Source: Acidobacteriota bacterium
GTDB lineage: Bacteria > Acidobacteriota > UBA6911 > JACQSX01
Direction: 5' to 3'
Length of the DNA stretch: 64,000 bases
Assembly (NCBI GenBank): GCA_016211105.1
Contig: JACQSX010000023.1
Coordinates: forward strand, 62,001-126,000
Each line of letters begins with the position of its first letter. The first letter of the stretch is position 1. Made by a program: the position numbers and the translations under genes. This document shows positions 41,598 through 51,348 of this stretch, piece after piece. A model generated the notes under the pieces. It worked only from the letters and a program-made list of their open reading frames with translations. It ran no database searches and was not told the DNA's origin.

Positions 41598-42929
41598 TTA
41601 CTGCTTGTAGATCTCCGAAACCGTCCCGTCGGCGCCCGGACCGAACACTCGCTCGTAGATGCGATCGACGTTGCGGAGGTAATATTCCAGGTTGAAAATT
41701 CGGTCGATTTCTGCAGCGGCAAGCCGCGCAGAGATATCGGGATCTTGCTTCACCAATTCCTGAAAATCCAGCTTTGCATCCCAGGACTTCAATGCATTGC
41801 GCTGCACCCACCGATAAGCATTGTCGCGCAGCACCCCTTTTCGCGTCAGTTCGAGAAGAAGAGGGCCCGAGTAAATGCTGCCGCGGGAAAGCCCAAAATT
41901 TTCCATCATCTTTGCTTCGTTAACCTGCAAATCGGCCAGCACGCGGTCTAACTGTCGTGTCAGGTACTGCGCCAGCGTCGTAGCATCCGGGAAAATCACG
42001 CGCTCGGCAGACGAATGTGAAATGTCCCGTTCATGCCACAGGATGATATTCTCAAGCGCGGTCACCAGGAATCCTCGCAAGACGCGGCTCAATCCGCTGA
42101 TCTGCTCGCAACTGACCGGATTCCTCTTGTGCGGCATGGCGGAAGAGCCCTTCTGTTTTTCGCCGAAAGGTTCTTGCACTTCCCCCACCTCGGTGCGCTG
42201 CAGATGCCGAATCTCTGTGGCAATCTTGTCATAGGTGGAGCCGAGGATCGCCAGGCTGGCCAGGAACTCCGCGTGTCGATCCCGCTGCAGTATCTGGGAG
42301 CTGACGTCGGCAAAATCGATCCCCAGCCTCCTGCATACGCGCTCCTCCAAATCCGGATCCAGGTGTGCAAACACACCCACCGTTCCGGAAAGTTTGCCGC
42401 AGCAGACCGCCTTCGTGGCTGCGTCGAAGCGCCGCAAGTTTCTGCGCATCTCCGAATACCAAAGCACGAATTTCAATCCAAGCGTCGTAGGCTCGGCATG
42501 CATCCCATGAGTGCGCCCAATCATTGCGGTCTTGCGGTAGCGCTCTGCTTGCGAGTGTAGGGTCTCCAGCAGGCTCTCGATCTCACCACGAATTAAGGCG
42601 GCTGCTTCCTTAAACTGCAGTGCTTGAGCGGTATCGACGACATCTGTGGAAGTGAGGCCTAAATGGATGTAACGAGACGCCTCTCCCACATTTTCTGCCA
42701 CCGATGTTAGAAACGCGATCACATCATGCTTCACTTCGCGTTCGATCTCCAGGATTCGGGAGACGGAGAAGCGAGCTTTTTGCTTGATTCGGGCCAACGC
42801 CTGGGCGGGGATTTCCTCGCGCGCAGCGAGTTCTTCGCAGACAGCAATTTCGACGTCCAGCCACTTCTGGAACTTGTTTTCATCTGACCAGACACGCTGC
42901 ATCTCAGGCAGTGTATAGCGTGGTATCAT
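41598..42929 (-). CDS. purB: Adenylosuccinate lyase
   Basis: This 443-residue enzyme of purine synthesis cleaves SAICAR and adenylosuccinate to release fumarate. Motifs are MIPRYTLPEMQRVWSDENKF at the N-terminus, TSTDVVDTAQALQ, IGRTHGMHAEP with a catalytic His, and the family signature GSSAMPHKRNPVSCEQI with the catalytic Ser loop. Its ATG overlaps the stop of the MBL-fold gene (ATGA), so the two are translationally coupled. Confidence 0.98.
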   Translation of the reverse strand: MIPRYTLPEMQRVWSDENKFQKWLDVEIAVCEELAAREEIPAQALARIKQKARFSVSRILEIEREVKHDVIAFLTSVAENVGEASRYIHLGLTSTDVVDTAQALQFKEAAALIRGEIESLLETLHSQAERYRKTAMIGRTHGMHAEPTTLGLKFVLWYSEMRRNLRRFDAATKAVCCGKLSGTVGVFAHLDPDLEERVCRRLGIDFADVSSQILQRDRHAEFLASLAILGSTYDKIATEIRHLQRTEVGEVQEPFGEKQKGSSAMPHKRNPVSCEQISGLSRVLRGFLVTALENIILWHERDISHSSAERVIFPDATTLAQYLTRQLDRVLADLQVNEAKMMENFGLSRGSIYSGPLLLELTRKGVLRDNAYRWVQRNALKSWDAKLDFQELVKQDPDISARLAAAEIDRIFNLEYYLRNVDRIYERVFGPGADGTVSEIYKQ

Positions 42930-43717
42930 CCGAGGGATATCGATTCCGTACGCAAATCCTGGGCAGCCATGTGAAGTTGAGAGCCAAACAACAAGCGGTC
43001 GGGTCGGGCACGCAGCGCGCGTTCCGCTGAAAGACGGGCGATGTCTGGATGGTTGTTCACGCGGCTGATGTGCGCCAGTACAATGTATTCAGCGTTTCCA
43101 TCGTAGTGGCTAGCGAGAAAACCTGCGGCAGCGCTGTTGGACAGATGCCCCTGGTTGCTCATAAGTCGTTGTTTGATGACTTGAGGATAGGGACCCGCCC
43201 TCAGCATTTCTACATCATGGTTGGATTCCAAGATCAGGCAGTGGCTCCCTCGGATTTGTTCACAGATGGAAGGCGTCACCTCTCCGAGGTCGATGAGCAG
43301 GGCGACCTTGATTCCTTCAACAATCACCACAAAACCCACGGGTTCGCATGCGTCGTGGGGTACCGTAATCGGGAAAACAACAAAATCTTGAAAGTAAATC
43401 GGATTTCCCGCCTGCATCGTTTCCAGCCGGGATCTGAGATTCTCTTGGACTTTTACAGCGCTCCTGGTTCCCGCCGTCATAAAAACGGGAATGCAAAAAT
43501 CCTTGCAAAAGCCGCCTAGTCCGAGCGTGTGGTCGGTGTGTTCATGGGAGACAAAAATGGCGTCGATGGTTTCTGGAGCGGCATGAACTTGGCTGAGCCG
43601 ATCAACAATTTCTTTCTTGCTGAATCCGATATCAAACAATACTCGAGTGCGGGAGCTGGAGATCAGCGCAGCGTTGCCCGAACTCCCGCTTCCCAAGATA
43701 TTGATAATCACGCCCAC
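42926..43717 (-). CDS. MBL-fold metallo-hydrolase, YycJ/WalJ-like
   Basis: This 263-residue metallo-beta-lactamase-fold hydrolase has the motif SHEHTDHTLGL, in which His, His, Asp and His bind two metals. The N-terminus is GSGSSGNAALISSSRTRVLF, typical of the YycJ/WalJ family. Others include LESNHDVEMLRAGPYPQ and the late His in NQGHLSNSAAAGFL. Members are proposed exonucleases or phosphodiesterases. It is coupled with purB by a 4-base overlap. Confidence 0.9.
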   Translation of the reverse strand: MGVIINILGSGSSGNAALISSSRTRVLFDIGFSKKEIVDRLSQVHAAPETIDAIFVSHEHTDHTLGLGGFCKDFCIPVFMTAGTRSAVKVQENLRSRLETMQAGNPIYFQDFVVFPITVPHDACEPVGFVVIVEGIKVALLIDLGEVTPSICEQIRGSHCLILESNHDVEMLRAGPYPQVIKQRLMSNQGHLSNSAAAGFLASHYDGNAEYIVLAHISRVNNHPDIARLSAERALRARPDRLLFGSQLHMAAQDLRTESISLG

Positions 43718-43938
43718 GTGCCCGGACCCCTTTTAAATCGACAAGTTGTTTCCAGAATTGAGGCAAGTTTCTACTGCAAACAGGGCGGGATCCAGAACCG
43801 CGGGGATCCACCCTTCTAAACTGTCGCGCCAGCCCCCTCGACACCTACACTGATAACACACGACTCCAAGCTGCGCAACAACGTTCCCTGCGGAAGTGGT
43901 ACGATGAAAATAGCAGAAGGGGTGAGCGAAACGAGATC

Positions 43939-44982
43939 ATGGCGCTGAAAACAGAGAAGTCGCAAGAAAATTTAATCGGGATGACTCAGCAAGAACTGAC
44001 TGAGCTGGCCGAGGAAATGGGAGAGCCTGCTTACCGCGGGCTTCAACTCTATCACTCCATTTACGCAAAACGGATCTTTGATTTTGCGCTGGCGACGGAT
44101 CTGCCGATCCCCTTTCGCAGGCGGCTGGCGGAAAACTTTAAGCCGGCTCTCCCTGTGATGCATTCACACCAGGTGTCCAACGATGGAACGGTGAAGTTAC
44201 TCTTATCGTTGCAAGATGGCGAGAAGATCGAATGCGTTTATATCCCCGAACGGCGTCGCGACACACTGTGTATCTCCAGCCAAGCAGGGTGCGCCGCGGG
44301 GTGCGCTTTTTGCGCTACCGGGGAAATGGGGCTGCGTCGTAATCTGACCGCCGGAGAAATTGTCGGCCAGCTGCTTTTCGCCATTGACTTCGGAATGATG
44401 CAAAACCGCTCTTTCAATATCGTGATGATGGGCATGGGCGAGCCGCTGCATAACTTTGACGAGGTAATGCGCTCGGTACAAATTCTTTGTGACCCGGTGG
44501 GAATGGGGATCTCGCATCGTAGGATTACGCTTTCGACGAGTGGCGTGGTTTCTGGCATGGAAAGGCTGTCGCGCCAGCCGATCATCCCCAATCTTGCCGT
44601 TTCGTTGAACGCCACTACCGACAAGACGCGCTCAGAGATTATGCCCATCAACCAAAAGTGGAATATCAAAGCCTTGATCGACGCTTGCCAGAAATTTCCT
44701 CTCGACTCCAGGCGCCGCATCACTTTTGAGTACGTGCTCCTGGCAGGGGTGAATGATTCCGATGAGGACGCCCGGCGGCTGGCGAGATTACTCCAGGGTC
44801 TGCGAGCCAAGGTTAACCTGATCGCCTGGAACTTCAGTCCTGGTTTGGGCTTCCAAACTCCGAGCCCGCAGCGGGTAAGCTGCTTCAAGGCCATTTTAGA
44901 CGGGAAGCATCTGTCTGCCTTCCAGCGAAGGCCGCGAGGCCTTGATATTTACGCGGCATGCGGCCAACTTGCCCTCCAGTGA
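43939..44982 (+). CDS. rlmN: 23S rRNA/tRNA adenine-C2 methyltransferase RlmN
   Basis: This 347-residue radical-SAM enzyme methylates A2503 of 23S rRNA and A37 of some tRNAs. Its radical SAM CxxxCxxC motif is in GCAAGCAFCATG. Others are VVMMGMGEPLHNFDEVM, HRRITLSTSGVV and the C-terminal catalytic Cys in YAACGQLAL. The ATG at 43939 is downstream of a purine-rich GGGGTGAGCGAAACGAGATC. The 221 bp to the MBL-fold gene contain both starts. Confidence 0.97.
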   Translation: MALKTEKSQENLIGMTQQELTELAEEMGEPAYRGLQLYHSIYAKRIFDFALATDLPIPFRRRLAENFKPALPVMHSHQVSNDGTVKLLLSLQDGEKIECVYIPERRRDTLCISSQAGCAAGCAFCATGEMGLRRNLTAGEIVGQLLFAIDFGMMQNRSFNIVMMGMGEPLHNFDEVMRSVQILCDPVGMGISHRRITLSTSGVVSGMERLSRQPIIPNLAVSLNATTDKTRSEIMPINQKWNIKALIDACQKFPLDSRRRITFEYVLLAGVNDSDEDARRLARLLQGLRAKVNLIAWNFSPGLGFQTPSPQRVSCFKAILDGKHLSAFQRRPRGLDIYAACGQLALQ

Positions 44983-45090
44983 AAAATCGTCCGCCTCCTA
45001 CCTCCGTCTGACAGGAGGGTGAGACTTTGAAGACGGGGACTTGCGCTTTTCTTTTCTCTGTTATCATGAAAGCAAATGCCGAGGGTGGTT

Positions 45091-46149
45091 ATGAAGAAAT
45101 GGATGCTGTTCTTTTCGTTATTCTTTATCGTATCCTTGCCTGGTTCCGCTCTGGCCGAATCGACCCCGGAACTGATGTTTCTCCTGCAGGTTAGTACTAC
45201 CGCGGCTCCGACCATTACCAGTCTTAATCCCTCGTCTACTGCTGCCGGTGGTCCTTCCTTCAGCCTAGCGGTCAGCGGCACAAATTTCATCAATGGCTCC
45301 ACCATAAGGTGGAACAACTCGCCTCGCCCAACAGCATTGGTCAGCAGCAGTCAATTGATTGCTTTCATTCCAGCTTCCGACATCGCGCTGCCAGGCACGG
45401 CCATCATTACCGTAATCCATCCAGACGGGACAACCTCCAACGGAACCACATTCACAACCATCGAGACCGCTCTCTTGTTCGCTCAAATCGCGGAAGGGAA
45501 AGCTCCGGGGGGACTATTCAAGACGGTTTTGGTCGTTTTAAATCCCAACGACAAGCCGGTAGCGGTTTCAGTCGAGTTTTTCATCTCTCCCTCGGGAGCC
45601 CCTTTCCCGATAGATATCGGAATTGGAAGTTTGATCAGCGCCTTCGAAGTAACGGTTTCCGGCAAATCTCAAGTTCAAATTACAACGGCCGGCACTCGAC
45701 CCACTGCAGATCCCGGTTGGGCACGGGTAAGATCGAAGGATCGCTTTGGCGCACTGGTGATCTATCAATTTTTCAATGATTCGGGAGCTTTTGTTACTGA
45801 AGCAGGCGTTGCCCCTTCTCCATTGGCCCAGAACTTTATTGCCACAGCCGAACTCAGAGATGGCTTTGAAAGTGGTTTGGCATTGGTCAATCCCGCGGAG
45901 TCGGGAATTGCGGCCGCAACGCTGCGGTTACGGGATCAGTTCGGGAACGTTTTGGGCACGGCCAGCATACAGCTCGGCCCCAGGCAGCACACGGCACAGT
46001 TTCTGCACGAGCTGTTTCCTGCCGCCCTGATCCCTGTTGGATTTGAGGGGACGATCGAGGTCAACACCAACTTAGCGCTTGCGGCGACGACTTTGCGCAC
46101 GCTCCGGGGGCTACAAACTTCCACCTTACCGATTGTAGTAGTTCCTTGA
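45091..46149 (+). CDS. Secreted IPT/TIG-domain protein
   Basis: This is 352 residues from the ATG at 45091, which follows GAGGGTGGTT; an in-frame ATG at 45076 is weaker. It has a signal peptide (MKKWMLFFSLFFIVSLPGSA). Residues about 38-120 form an IPT/TIG immunoglobulin-like domain (PTITSLNPSSTAAGGPSF, GTNFINGSTIRWN, IPASDIALPGTAIITV). The remainder is a repeated beta module (GLFKTVLVVLNPNDKPVAV; GWARVRSKDRFGALVIYQFF; GFESGLALVNP) matching that of the protein at 14352. Surface or matrix role is inferred only. It is a stand-alone gene converging with the phosphoesterase. Confidence 0.85.
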   Translation: MKKWMLFFSLFFIVSLPGSALAESTPELMFLLQVSTTAAPTITSLNPSSTAAGGPSFSLAVSGTNFINGSTIRWNNSPRPTALVSSSQLIAFIPASDIALPGTAIITVIHPDGTTSNGTTFTTIETALLFAQIAEGKAPGGLFKTVLVVLNPNDKPVAVSVEFFISPSGAPFPIDIGIGSLISAFEVTVSGKSQVQITTAGTRPTADPGWARVRSKDRFGALVIYQFFNDSGAFVTEAGVAPSPLAQNFIATAELRDGFESGLALVNPAESGIAAATLRLRDQFGNVLGTASIQLGPRQHTAQFLHELFPAALIPVGFEGTIEVNTNLALAATTLRTLRGLQTSTLPIVVVP

Positions 46150-46212
46150 TGGTTCTCAAGAAACGTAGGTAACGGCTGCCGGAGCACGCAGTTTCAAATT
46201 TTTGCCCTGCTC

Positions 46213-47037
46213 CTACCTGGCTCTGTGCAATGTGATAACTACGATTTCCGGGGGGCACAAGAACCGTAGCGGTAAGAATGTAGTTCCCACGCCTCGGGTG
46301 ATGAATAATTGGATATTCCCAAATTTGAAAAGGCCGGAGGCATAATGCCGGCCAAGCCGGGTACGCGTCGTTACGGCGCCCACAACGGGAAGGCGAACCT
46401 GACCCCCATGAGTGTGGCCGGCCAGAATTAAGTCCGCCTTGCTGGCAGGACCCCATAGGATGACGTCTGGAGAGTGTGCCAGCAGAATGTCACAGTCCGG
46501 CAACCCCACGCCTCGCTCATCTTGAAAGCGCTGCAAGCTGCGCTCCAGTCCGGCTGTCGAGTACGGGTAAAAAGCCCCGGCGATTCCCAGTGTGCCTTGG
46601 CCGCGTTTCAAAATCTCGCGCTCGTTTCGCAATACGCGGATACCCATCGCTTCGACATCTCGCACCATCTGTGTGGTATCAACATTGCCATTGACCGCAT
46701 AGACTTGCGGGAATTTTTCAAAGGCGACCAGCAACCGGGACAGTTGACTCATCGCCGTCTTCTCATCGTAATAAAGATCCTTGAAATCCCCCGCGATCAG
46801 AAGTAAGTCGGCAGGGATGCTTTCCATGCGATCCTGGAGCTGTTGAGTGAAAGCAGAATCTTCCGTCAGGTGAAGGTCGGAGATCAGTAGGATCCGAAAG
46901 CCCTCGAAGTCAGGATGGAGGCGAGCCAGGACAATTTCCTGGTGATTTACTTCCAAGTGCCGCGACTCACGATAGGCAAAGACCGACCACAGCGCGGCCA
47001 GAAGAACCAACAGCAGTAACAGTAATCGTTTCCACAT
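46213..47037 (-). CDS. Metallophosphoesterase, YaeI/YkuE-like
   Basis: This 274-residue calcineurin-like phosphoesterase has an N-terminal signal anchor (WKRLLLLLLVLLAALWSVFA). The metal-binding motifs are in order: LISDLHLTED, IAGDFKD, NGNVDTTQ, LLAHSPDV and LAGHTHGGQVRLP. The third motif is GN-V-D where most YaeI-like enzymes have GN-H-D, so the usual catalytic His is absent, as in some 'GNCD' phosphodiesterases. The substrate is unknown (UDP-diacylglucosamine-type or phosphodiester). It lies downstream of the ABC permease gene with a 19-bp gap. Confidence 0.9.
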   Translation of the reverse strand: MWKRLLLLLLVLLAALWSVFAYRESRHLEVNHQEIVLARLHPDFEGFRILLISDLHLTEDSAFTQQLQDRMESIPADLLLIAGDFKDLYYDEKTAMSQLSRLLVAFEKFPQVYAVNGNVDTTQMVRDVEAMGIRVLRNEREILKRGQGTLGIAGAFYPYSTAGLERSLQRFQDERGVGLPDCDILLAHSPDVILWGPASKADLILAGHTHGGQVRLPVVGAVTTRTRLGRHYASGLFKFGNIQLFITRGVGTTFLPLRFLCPPEIVVITLHRAR

Positions 47038-47055
47038 GAACCGGGAAAAAGTTCC

Positions 47056-47826
47056 TCAACCCAAATTTCTTCTGAATATCCTCGCCGAGATCAAGAAACA
47101 AATGGCGTCAAACAGCACCAGTGCAAAGAAGATCAGCCAGATCGGTTGTGCTTGCCAGCCTGGAATGATCATCGCGCGCATGCCGTCAATCGCATAGGTA
47201 AGGGGATTGATCTTTGCCAGCCACGCCAACCAGATCGGCATCAGAGAGACCGGAATCAACGCGCTACTAACAAATACTAAAGGCAGATTGATGAATCCGA
47301 CGATCGCAAAAAACTCCGCGTGGCTGTGCAACAAGAATGCCAGGGCTAATGAGATGAAAGTGACTCCAATACCCAACAACGCCCCCAGCAGATACAGAAG
47401 GACAATGCCGGCAGCCCCTGTCTCCAGATGGACCTTCATCAAAAGGGCGACCAACAAAATGATCGTCATCTGCATCCAGTTGACTGCATTAACGAACAGG
47501 AAACGACTCATTAGGATGGAATTGCGGGAGATCGGAGCGGCTAATAACTTGTTCAGAAATCCAAGTTCTTTATCCATCAGCAGGGGGATACCGCCCATGA
47601 GCGAATTTCCCACCACGGTTAATGCCAACGCGCTCGCGGTCATGAATGTAGGATAGCTCACATTGCCGAACTGCGATCCCCGAGCCACACGGCTGAAGAT
47701 ATTGGCAAACAATGCAAACCAAAGCAAAGGCTGAATAAGGGCGAACATGACGTGGACGGGCTCACGGCTCAAGTGGATAAACCACCGACGCGTTAGCGCG
47801 CCAATCTCTTGAAGGGAATGATTCAT
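47056..47826 (-). CDS. ABC-2 type exporter permease
   Basis: About 256 residues with six TM helices form the permease of an ABC-2 drug or polysaccharide exporter. It has an N-terminal 'LTRRWFIHLSREPVHVMFAL' amphipathic segment, then FALFANIFSRV, GGIPLLMDKELGFLNKLLAAP (the ABC-2 signature loop) and WLAWLAKINPLTYAIDGM. It pairs with the ATPase upstream. The start is uncertain: ATG 47826 is favoured; a TTG at 47847 is in frame. Confidence 0.88.
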   Translation of the reverse strand: MNHSLQEIGALTRRWFIHLSREPVHVMFALIQPLLWFALFANIFSRVARGSQFGNVSYPTFMTASALALTVVGNSLMGGIPLLMDKELGFLNKLLAAPISRNSILMSRFLFVNAVNWMQMTIILLVALLMKVHLETGAAGIVLLYLLGALLGIGVTFISLALAFLLHSHAEFFAIVGFINLPLVFVSSALIPVSLMPIWLAWLAKINPLTYAIDGMRAMIIPGWQAQPIWLIFFALVLFDAICFLISARIFRRNLG

Positions 47827-47902
47827 CTTTGTCAGTTCTTTATGCAATCGAAATGGACTGCGGATCGCCGACCCAATGATCCGCAGCGGATCGTTGAGTC
47901 GG

Positions 47903-48859
47903 TCACGTTCCCTCTTCCTGCAAACGATGTCCCGTGTACTTTAAAAACACGTCGTCCAACCGGGGTCTGGAGAAAGTCAGTTTTCGAATGGGGACGTAGA
48001 AATTCCCAGCCGCCCGCATAATTTGCGGTAGTACGGTTTCATCATATTGGAGAAAGATATTCAGCGAGTTTTCGCGTGCCAATACCTTTGTAACAAATGC
48101 AAGTTTTTTCAACTCGTCCTCAAAACCGTTCCGAGAAGGCCCAACGCTGTTTTCCAGCTCCAGGGTTACGACATCCCCTCCCACTTGCGCCAAAAGCCTT
48201 TCCAACGTATCGATCACGGCCACTTTGCCATGATCAATGATTGCGATCCGGACAGCAAGCTTTTCCGCTTCATCCATGTAATTTGTGCACAGCAATATCG
48301 TAATCCCTTCCTGGTACAATCGCCGAATGTACTCCCAGACCTTTAAACGCGTAGATACATCCAACCCGAGGGAGGGCTCATCCAGGAACAGGACCTGTGG
48401 CCGGTGGATCAAACCACTGGCGATGTCCAGCTTTTTCTTCATCCCGCCAGAATATTGCTTCGTGATTTTATCCAGCGCGTCCTCCAGTTCCAGCAAAGCG
48501 CTCAATTCGCGGATACGCTGCTGGATGGCCGTGTAATCCATGTGATATAAGTTTCCCTGTAGCCAAAGATTCTCTCGGCCGGTCAGGTAGTTGTCACACA
48601 TCTGTTCCTGAGGCACGTACCCGATGCTGCGGCGCACCGCAAATGGGTTGTTTTGCACATTGTATCCTGCGACAAAGGCGGACCCGGAGGTGGGAGCTAG
48701 GAGTGTGGCCAGGATCCTCACGGTGGTGGACTTTCCCGCTCCGTTAGGACCGAGGAGACCAAAGATCTCTCCCTGCGGAACGGCAAAGGAAATGTTGTCC
48801 AGCGCAAGAAAGTCTTTGTAATTCTTGGCCAGCTTTTCAACTACAACTGCCGGTTGCAT
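47903..48859 (-). CDS. ABC exporter ATP-binding protein, DrrA-like
   Basis: This is 318 residues from the ATG at 48859 (MQPAVVVEKLAKNYKDFLAL). Walker A is GPNGAGKSTTVRIL, the signature QYSGGMKKKLDIASGL, Walker B VLFLDEPSLGLD. A C-terminal extension (LTFSRPRLDDVFLKYTGHRL) has the 'PSLDDVFL'-type motif of DrrA exporters. It energises efflux of a lipophilic compound with the neighbouring permease. Frame upstream to 48988 is open but lacks conserved content. The region 48860-49068 holds the divergent starts only. Confidence 0.92.
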   Translation of the reverse strand: MQPAVVVEKLAKNYKDFLALDNISFAVPQGEIFGLLGPNGAGKSTTVRILATLLAPTSGSAFVAGYNVQNNPFAVRRSIGYVPQEQMCDNYLTGRENLWLQGNLYHMDYTAIQQRIRELSALLELEDALDKITKQYSGGMKKKLDIASGLIHRPQVLFLDEPSLGLDVSTRLKVWEYIRRLYQEGITILLCTNYMDEAEKLAVRIAIIDHGKVAVIDTLERLLAQVGGDVVTLELENSVGPSRNGFEDELKKLAFVTKVLARENSLNIFLQYDETVLPQIMRAAGNFYVPIRKLTFSRPRLDDVFLKYTGHRLQEEGT

Positions 48860-49068
48860 GGAGAAATGGCGGACCGAGGGAGGAATGTTAAGTTTGACCA
48901 GAAGCGCATACGGACACATTCTAGCATGCTGGCAACCCACTCGGTTCAGATGGAAACTTTGTCGCTCCTTTCGTATAATTGGAAACACGAGGTTTTTCTG
49001 GCTGGGAGTATCGAAACTGAGTTCATTCTTTCCCCCTTTTCTACCTCTGCAGCTACCCGTATGAATTT

Positions 49069-51348
49069 ATGAAGCAGGTGTTTGAGTTTTTGCTGAAATT
49101 CAAGCCGGTCGTTTTTGAACAGGGGAGGCTGGAATTTCAAAACACGAACTTTTTCTTCTTTGCCATTGCGCTGGCGGCGGTTACCTTTCTTGCGCTGCTT
49201 CATTTCCATATTGCCGGCAGGAAATTGCCTAGCTCCCGCGTGCCTGATCGGCGGCGGCTCCTGTTTGCCTTACGCCTTGGGGCGCTGTTTCTAATTCTGC
49301 TGATGCTGGCTGCCCCGTCGATCGTTGTTTCCGAAATAAATCCACGCGAGAACAGGCTGGCAATCCTGGTGGACCATTCCCGAAGTATGCAAATTCAGGA
49401 CGATCCGAATAAAAGCAGGGTGGCACAGGTTCGCAGACTATTGCAGCCGCAAGGAGCCTTTGTCCGCCGAGCCGGGGAGAAATTTCAAACCAGTTTTTAT
49501 CGCTTCGCCGACCAGGCAGCGACTCAAGATCTGCCGGAAATTTTAGGCAGCCCAACCGATGGCAAAAGCACCAACCTAGAGTCAGCCTTGGAACGGGTGA
49601 TACAGGAGATGGCACATCTGACGCTGGCTGGCATCGTCATCATTTCCGACGGCGCGGACAATGCGTCGCGGCACCTGAATGCTTTGGTGCAGAAATTGCG
49701 AGCTCAGAAAATCCCGATTCATACCGTCGGCGTCGGCAAAGAAAGACTGGACAATGACATTGAACTGCTCCATGCCAGCATACCACGACGTCTGGTTCCC
49801 GAGTCTGTCTCCACTGCTCTGTTATCATTGCACAATCGTGGTTTCGGGGGACGGAAGGTGAGAGTCGAAGTCCGCGACGGCGAGGCGCTGATTCAATCTC
49901 GCGAAATCACCCTGCAATTTGAGAATGGGGTACAGACGGTGGAGCTTCCGTTTTCGGTTTCTAGCACGGGGGTTAAAAACCTGAAGTTTTCAGTGGAAGC
50001 CCCACCGCAAGATTTACTCCCTCAGAATAACTGGACTCGAACGGTCCTGGAAGTGCGTGATTTCCAGCCGAAGATTCTCTATGTGGAGGGAGAACCGCGC
50101 TGGGAGTACAAATTCTTGCGGCGAGCGCTGGCCGACGATCGCTTCCTGCTCATGGAGACGTTGTTGCGCACCGCCAACAAAAAGTTTTATCGCCAGGGGA
50201 TCGAAAGCGAAGATACGTTGGCTGCCGGATTTCCTTCCCAGGTAGAGGAATTATTTCAATATCAGGGCCTCATTCTAGGCACGGTGGAGTCCTCATTTTT
50301 CACCTATCACCAATTGGAGATGATCCGGGATTTTGTGGGCAAGCGAGGCGGAGGCTTCCTGATGGCTGGAGGAAAACGATCCTTTGGAGAAGGGAAATAC
50401 CAGAATACCCCGATCGAGGAGATCCTGCCGATCCGGTTACTCGCCATCGGTACGGGAGATTATCGGGAGTCTCCGGTCCGCCCTGAATTGACGCTCCACG
50501 CCAGATCGCAGTCGATTCTGAACCTGGCAATCACCGAGACCGACAACGCGCGGCGATGGAAACTGATCCCGCCGTTGGAAGATTTTCACGCGCTCGCTGA
50601 AATAAAACCCGCCGCAATGGCCCTGGCCAATGCAGGCAACTCGGCCGACGCTTCGGTCTTGGTAGCTACGCAGCGCTACGGCCGGGGTCAAGCTCTCATC
50701 TTTGCCAGCGGAAGCTCCTGGTTATGGCGGATGAGCATGGACGCTCGTGACACGTCGCATCAGACTTTCTGGCGCCAACTGTTGCGTTGGATGGTGCATG
50801 ACGTGCCGGGGCCAATCTCCATCAGTTACGACAAAGCCCAATACGTGACCGGTGAGTCCGCCGTGGTGCGGGCTGAGGTCTTTAACAGAAGTTATGAGAA
50901 AGCCTCCCAAACAAGCCCCTTACTCAAGGTCACCGACCCACAAGGTCAGACTCATACTTACCCAATGGAGTGGTCGGCGCGCGAAGGGGGAGTTTACTCC
51001 AGCCAGGCGCCGGTTGATGCGGAAGGAGTTTACCGAGCCGAGGTTGAGACAACGATCGATGGCCAGGTGATCCGAGAGCAAAGCCATTTCCAGACAGCGG
51101 AGAGCAATCTGGAATTTCAAGACGCCGGGCAGCATACGGAGCTGCTGAAAAGTTTATCGGACCAAACTGGTGGCCGCTACTATCCAATCGAGAAAGCTGG
51201 GGATTTGCCTGATGAAATCATCTACCAATCAGGAAAATCGTCGCACCTGCAGGTGAAAGATTTGTGGGATGCGCCGATCTTCTACTTTCTGATTCTCACC
51301 CTGCTGGCCGCGGAGTGGAGTTTAAGGAGACGCTGGGGCTATGCGTGA
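49069..51348 (+). CDS. VWA-domain membrane protein with glutamine amidotransferase-like domain
   Basis: This is 759 residues. Two N-terminal TM helices (NFFFFAIALAAVTFLALLHF; LRLGALFLILLMLAAPSIVV) precede a VWA domain (about 100-270, MIDAS VDHSRSM, TNLESALERVI, IVIISDGADN). A beta-rich middle follows and then a class I glutamine amidotransferase-like region (KILYVEGEPRWEYKFLRRAL, RDFVGKRGGGFLMAGGKRSFG). One TM helix is at the C-terminus (FYFLILTLLAAEWSLRR). Such proteins occur with MoxR and BatA in aerotolerance-type operons and are likely structural. It overlaps the next gene by 8 bp. It starts the cluster that runs to 63600. Confidence 0.88.
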   Translation: MKQVFEFLLKFKPVVFEQGRLEFQNTNFFFFAIALAAVTFLALLHFHIAGRKLPSSRVPDRRRLLFALRLGALFLILLMLAAPSIVVSEINPRENRLAILVDHSRSMQIQDDPNKSRVAQVRRLLQPQGAFVRRAGEKFQTSFYRFADQAATQDLPEILGSPTDGKSTNLESALERVIQEMAHLTLAGIVIISDGADNASRHLNALVQKLRAQKIPIHTVGVGKERLDNDIELLHASIPRRLVPESVSTALLSLHNRGFGGRKVRVEVRDGEALIQSREITLQFENGVQTVELPFSVSSTGVKNLKFSVEAPPQDLLPQNNWTRTVLEVRDFQPKILYVEGEPRWEYKFLRRALADDRFLLMETLLRTANKKFYRQGIESEDTLAAGFPSQVEELFQYQGLILGTVESSFFTYHQLEMIRDFVGKRGGGFLMAGGKRSFGEGKYQNTPIEEILPIRLLAIGTGDYRESPVRPELTLHARSQSILNLAITETDNARRWKLIPPLEDFHALAEIKPAAMALANAGNSADASVLVATQRYGRGQALIFASGSSWLWRMSMDARDTSHQTFWRQLLRWMVHDVPGPISISYDKAQYVTGESAVVRAEVFNRSYEKASQTSPLLKVTDPQGQTHTYPMEWSAREGGVYSSQAPVDAEGVYRAEVETTIDGQVIREQSHFQTAESNLEFQDAGQHTELLKSLSDQTGGRYYPIEKAGDLPDEIIYQSGKSSHLQVKDLWDAPIFYFLILTLLAAEWSLRRRWGYA

